From: Acidiluteibacter sp963716125
GTDB lineage: Bacteria > Bacteroidota > Bacteroidia > Flavobacteriales_E > Vicingaceae
Length of the DNA stretch: 64,000 nt
NCBI GenBank assembly: GCA_963716125.1
Contig: OY970294.1
Coordinates: forward strand, 3,472,001 to 3,536,000
Direction: 5' to 3'
Shown here: positions 62,789 through 64,000 of the stretch, one piece after another
How positions within the stretch are numbered: the stretch's first letter is position 1
Layout of the letters: each line of letters begins with the position of its first letter
Program-made: the position numbers and the translations under genes
The notes under the pieces: model-generated
The model's input: the letters and a program-made list of their open reading frames with translations, nothing else
Told to the model about the DNA's origin: nothing
The model's database searches: none

Positions 62789-63409
62789 ATGGCTTTTGTT
62801 TACCCTTTTAATACCAATGAAAACGGCAGAATAGCTTGTTGGAAATTTGACGAACAATTAAGCGAATTGTATCATATAATAGGTAATTTGGATTATAATC
62901 TGACCAATTATCACCTTTTAGGAAGCAAAGATCGAAAAATTGAGTGGCTAGCATCAAGGATTCTTTTGTATCAAATGACCCAAAATAAATCTATTGATAT
63001 AGATTACGACCACAATGGAAAACCACATTTAGCTAATAGTGAGGAAAAAATTTCAATTTCGCATAGTAAAGGAATGTGCGCCATGTATTTGAGCAATCAA
63101 TCAAATGGCATAGATTTACAAATATTAAATATAGACATTGCGCAAATTCAACACAAATATTTAAACCCTGAGGAGATAAATCTAGTTAATAATGAATTAG
63201 ATAACTATCATTATTTTTGGTCAGCCAAGGAAGCAGTATTTAAGGCTTATGGTAGAAAAAAGATATTTTTAAAGCAAAATATTTTTATCAAAGAAATAGA
63301 TAATGAGCAAAAAACTATTACTGCTCAACTGATAGATGGTGATTATAAGCAGGATTATCAATTAGTATATCGAAAAATAGAAAACTATTTTATGGTCTAT
63401 ACTACTTAA
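62789..63409 (+). CDS. 4'-phosphopantetheinyl transferase superfamily protein
   Basis: 206 residues of the Sfp type: SHSKGMCAMY, the Mg-binding GIDLQ (family G-x-D) and FWSAKEAVFKAYG (W-x-x-KEA-x-x-K-x-x-G). Activates carrier proteins by adding phosphopantetheine. Divergent from ahcY and followed 29 nt later by a GGGP synthase gene. Confidence 0.9.
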   Translation: MAFVYPFNTNENGRIACWKFDEQLSELYHIIGNLDYNLTNYHLLGSKDRKIEWLASRILLYQMTQNKSIDIDYDHNGKPHLANSEEKISISHSKGMCAMYLSNQSNGIDLQILNIDIAQIQHKYLNPEEINLVNNELDNYHYFWSAKEAVFKAYGRKKIFLKQNIFIKEIDNEQKTITAQLIDGDYKQDYQLVYRKIENYFMVYTT

Positions 63410-63438
63410 TGTTTAATATTGCATTGAATTAATTCATC

Positions 63439-64000
63439 ATGTATCAAGGTTCAACATATCATATTTTAGAAAAAAAATCAAAAGCTAATAAAAAACAATT
63501 GGCTATTTTGATAGATCCTGATAAGGCAAGTACTAAAAGTTTATTAAAACTAATAGAACATGCTAATGATAAAGACGTGGATTACTTTTTTGTTGGCGGG
63601 AGTTTGATGACAGGTGGAGATTTGGACAAAACAATTGGTTTTATAAAGAATAATTCGGCTATTCCTGTCGTACTTTTTCCAGGACATTATACGCAGATTA
63701 ACCCTAAAGCTGATGCCATTTTATTGCTATCTTTAGTGTCTGGCAGAAATGCAGAAATGTTGATTGGGCAGCACGTAACTGCTGCTCCTTATTTAAAAAA
63801 ATCGAATTTAGAGATTCTACCCACTGCATATATGTTAATTGATGGTGGAAAAATTACTACGGCATCATACATAAGTAATTCTATGCCAATACCTAGCGAT
63901 AAAGCTGACATAGCTGCCAGTACTGCTATAGCCGCTGAAATGTTAGGTATGAAACTAACTTATTTAGATGCAGGCAGTGGAGCGGCTAATCATGTAAACT
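63439..64000 (+). CDS. Geranylgeranylglyceryl phosphate synthase-like (partial, runs off the window)
   Basis: ATG 63439 opens a frame of 187 codons to the window end. LAILIDPDKAST, DYFFVGGSLMTGGDL, PVVLFPGHYTQINPKADAIL, EILPTAYMLIDGGKITTASY and LTYLDAGSGAAN are the TIM-barrel motifs of the PcrB/GGGP synthase family, which joins a polyprenyl diphosphate to glycerol-1-phosphate. Bacterial copies occur throughout Bacteroidota. The C-terminus lies outside the window. Confidence 0.92.
   Translation, partial: MYQGSTYHILEKKSKANKKQLAILIDPDKASTKSLLKLIEHANDKDVDYFFVGGSLMTGGDLDKTIGFIKNNSAIPVVLFPGHYTQINPKADAILLLSLVSGRNAEMLIGQHVTAAPYLKKSNLEILPTAYMLIDGGKITTASYISNSMPIPSDKADIAASTAIAAEMLGMKLTYLDAGSGAANHVN

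Overview
The window is an AT-rich chromosomal stretch of a member of the Bacteroidota. Supporting signs are the gliding-motility ABC genes gldF and gldG, a type IX secretion (T9SS) cargo protein beside a PorV/PorQ-family protein, a large carboxypeptidase-regulatory/TonB-dependent receptor, bacterial GGGP synthase, type B ribosomal protein L31, and promoters of the Bacteroidota form TTTG-N18-22-TAnnTTTG. Gene content looks more like Cytophagales or a relative than Bacteroides, but I cannot fix the genus.

Layout. 1-16 kb is housekeeping: deoxynucleoside kinase, a small outer-membrane operon, a membrane pyrophosphatase carrying an unexpected C-terminal YceI domain, pyruvate dehydrogenase E1-beta, etfBA, a bifunctional nuclease and a CNT nucleoside transporter, thyA-folA, and tig-clpP-clpX. 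At 16.3-16.6 kb an intact tRNA-Leu(TAG) sits beside a broken 5'-half copy of itself that is split by two small palindromes.

16.7-23.3 kb is the accessory region. After a flavin reductase gene there is a chain of short modules: a DUF1016/PDDEXK pseudogene, a diverged duplicate of the flavin reductase 3' end, a free-standing EF-Tu domain III-like protein with a small partner, a membrane protein, and a DUF4304 protein. The modules are separated by repeat-and-hairpin boundaries. Each of the last three has short, module-specific complementary ends, as integron cassettes do, but no integrase is present. A relic of a group II intron 3' end (domains V/VI) lies directly against the terminal repeat of the last module. 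A ParDE/RelE-like toxin-antitoxin pair with a palindromic candidate operator and an orphan HigA-like antitoxin follow.

23.3-51 kb returns to core genes: rpmE2, serC-serA-DUF1015-yggS and small genes, an M1 aminopeptidase, lysC-lysA, gldF-gldG-DUF4340, dnaN, an M42-like peptidase, recQ, and a four-gene reverse-strand operon (flippase-like membrane protein, glycosyltransferase 2, Opp-type permease, ligA), then ruvC, a HIT protein and greA.

51-60 kb is a reverse-strand operon of a TonB-dependent receptor, a 1412-residue T9SS cargo protein and a PorV/PorQ-family protein. 60-64 kb holds a lipoprotein with a degenerate Rieske-like pattern, an ahcY gene interrupted by about six frameshifts, a phosphopantetheinyl transferase, and the start of a GGGP synthase gene that runs off the window.
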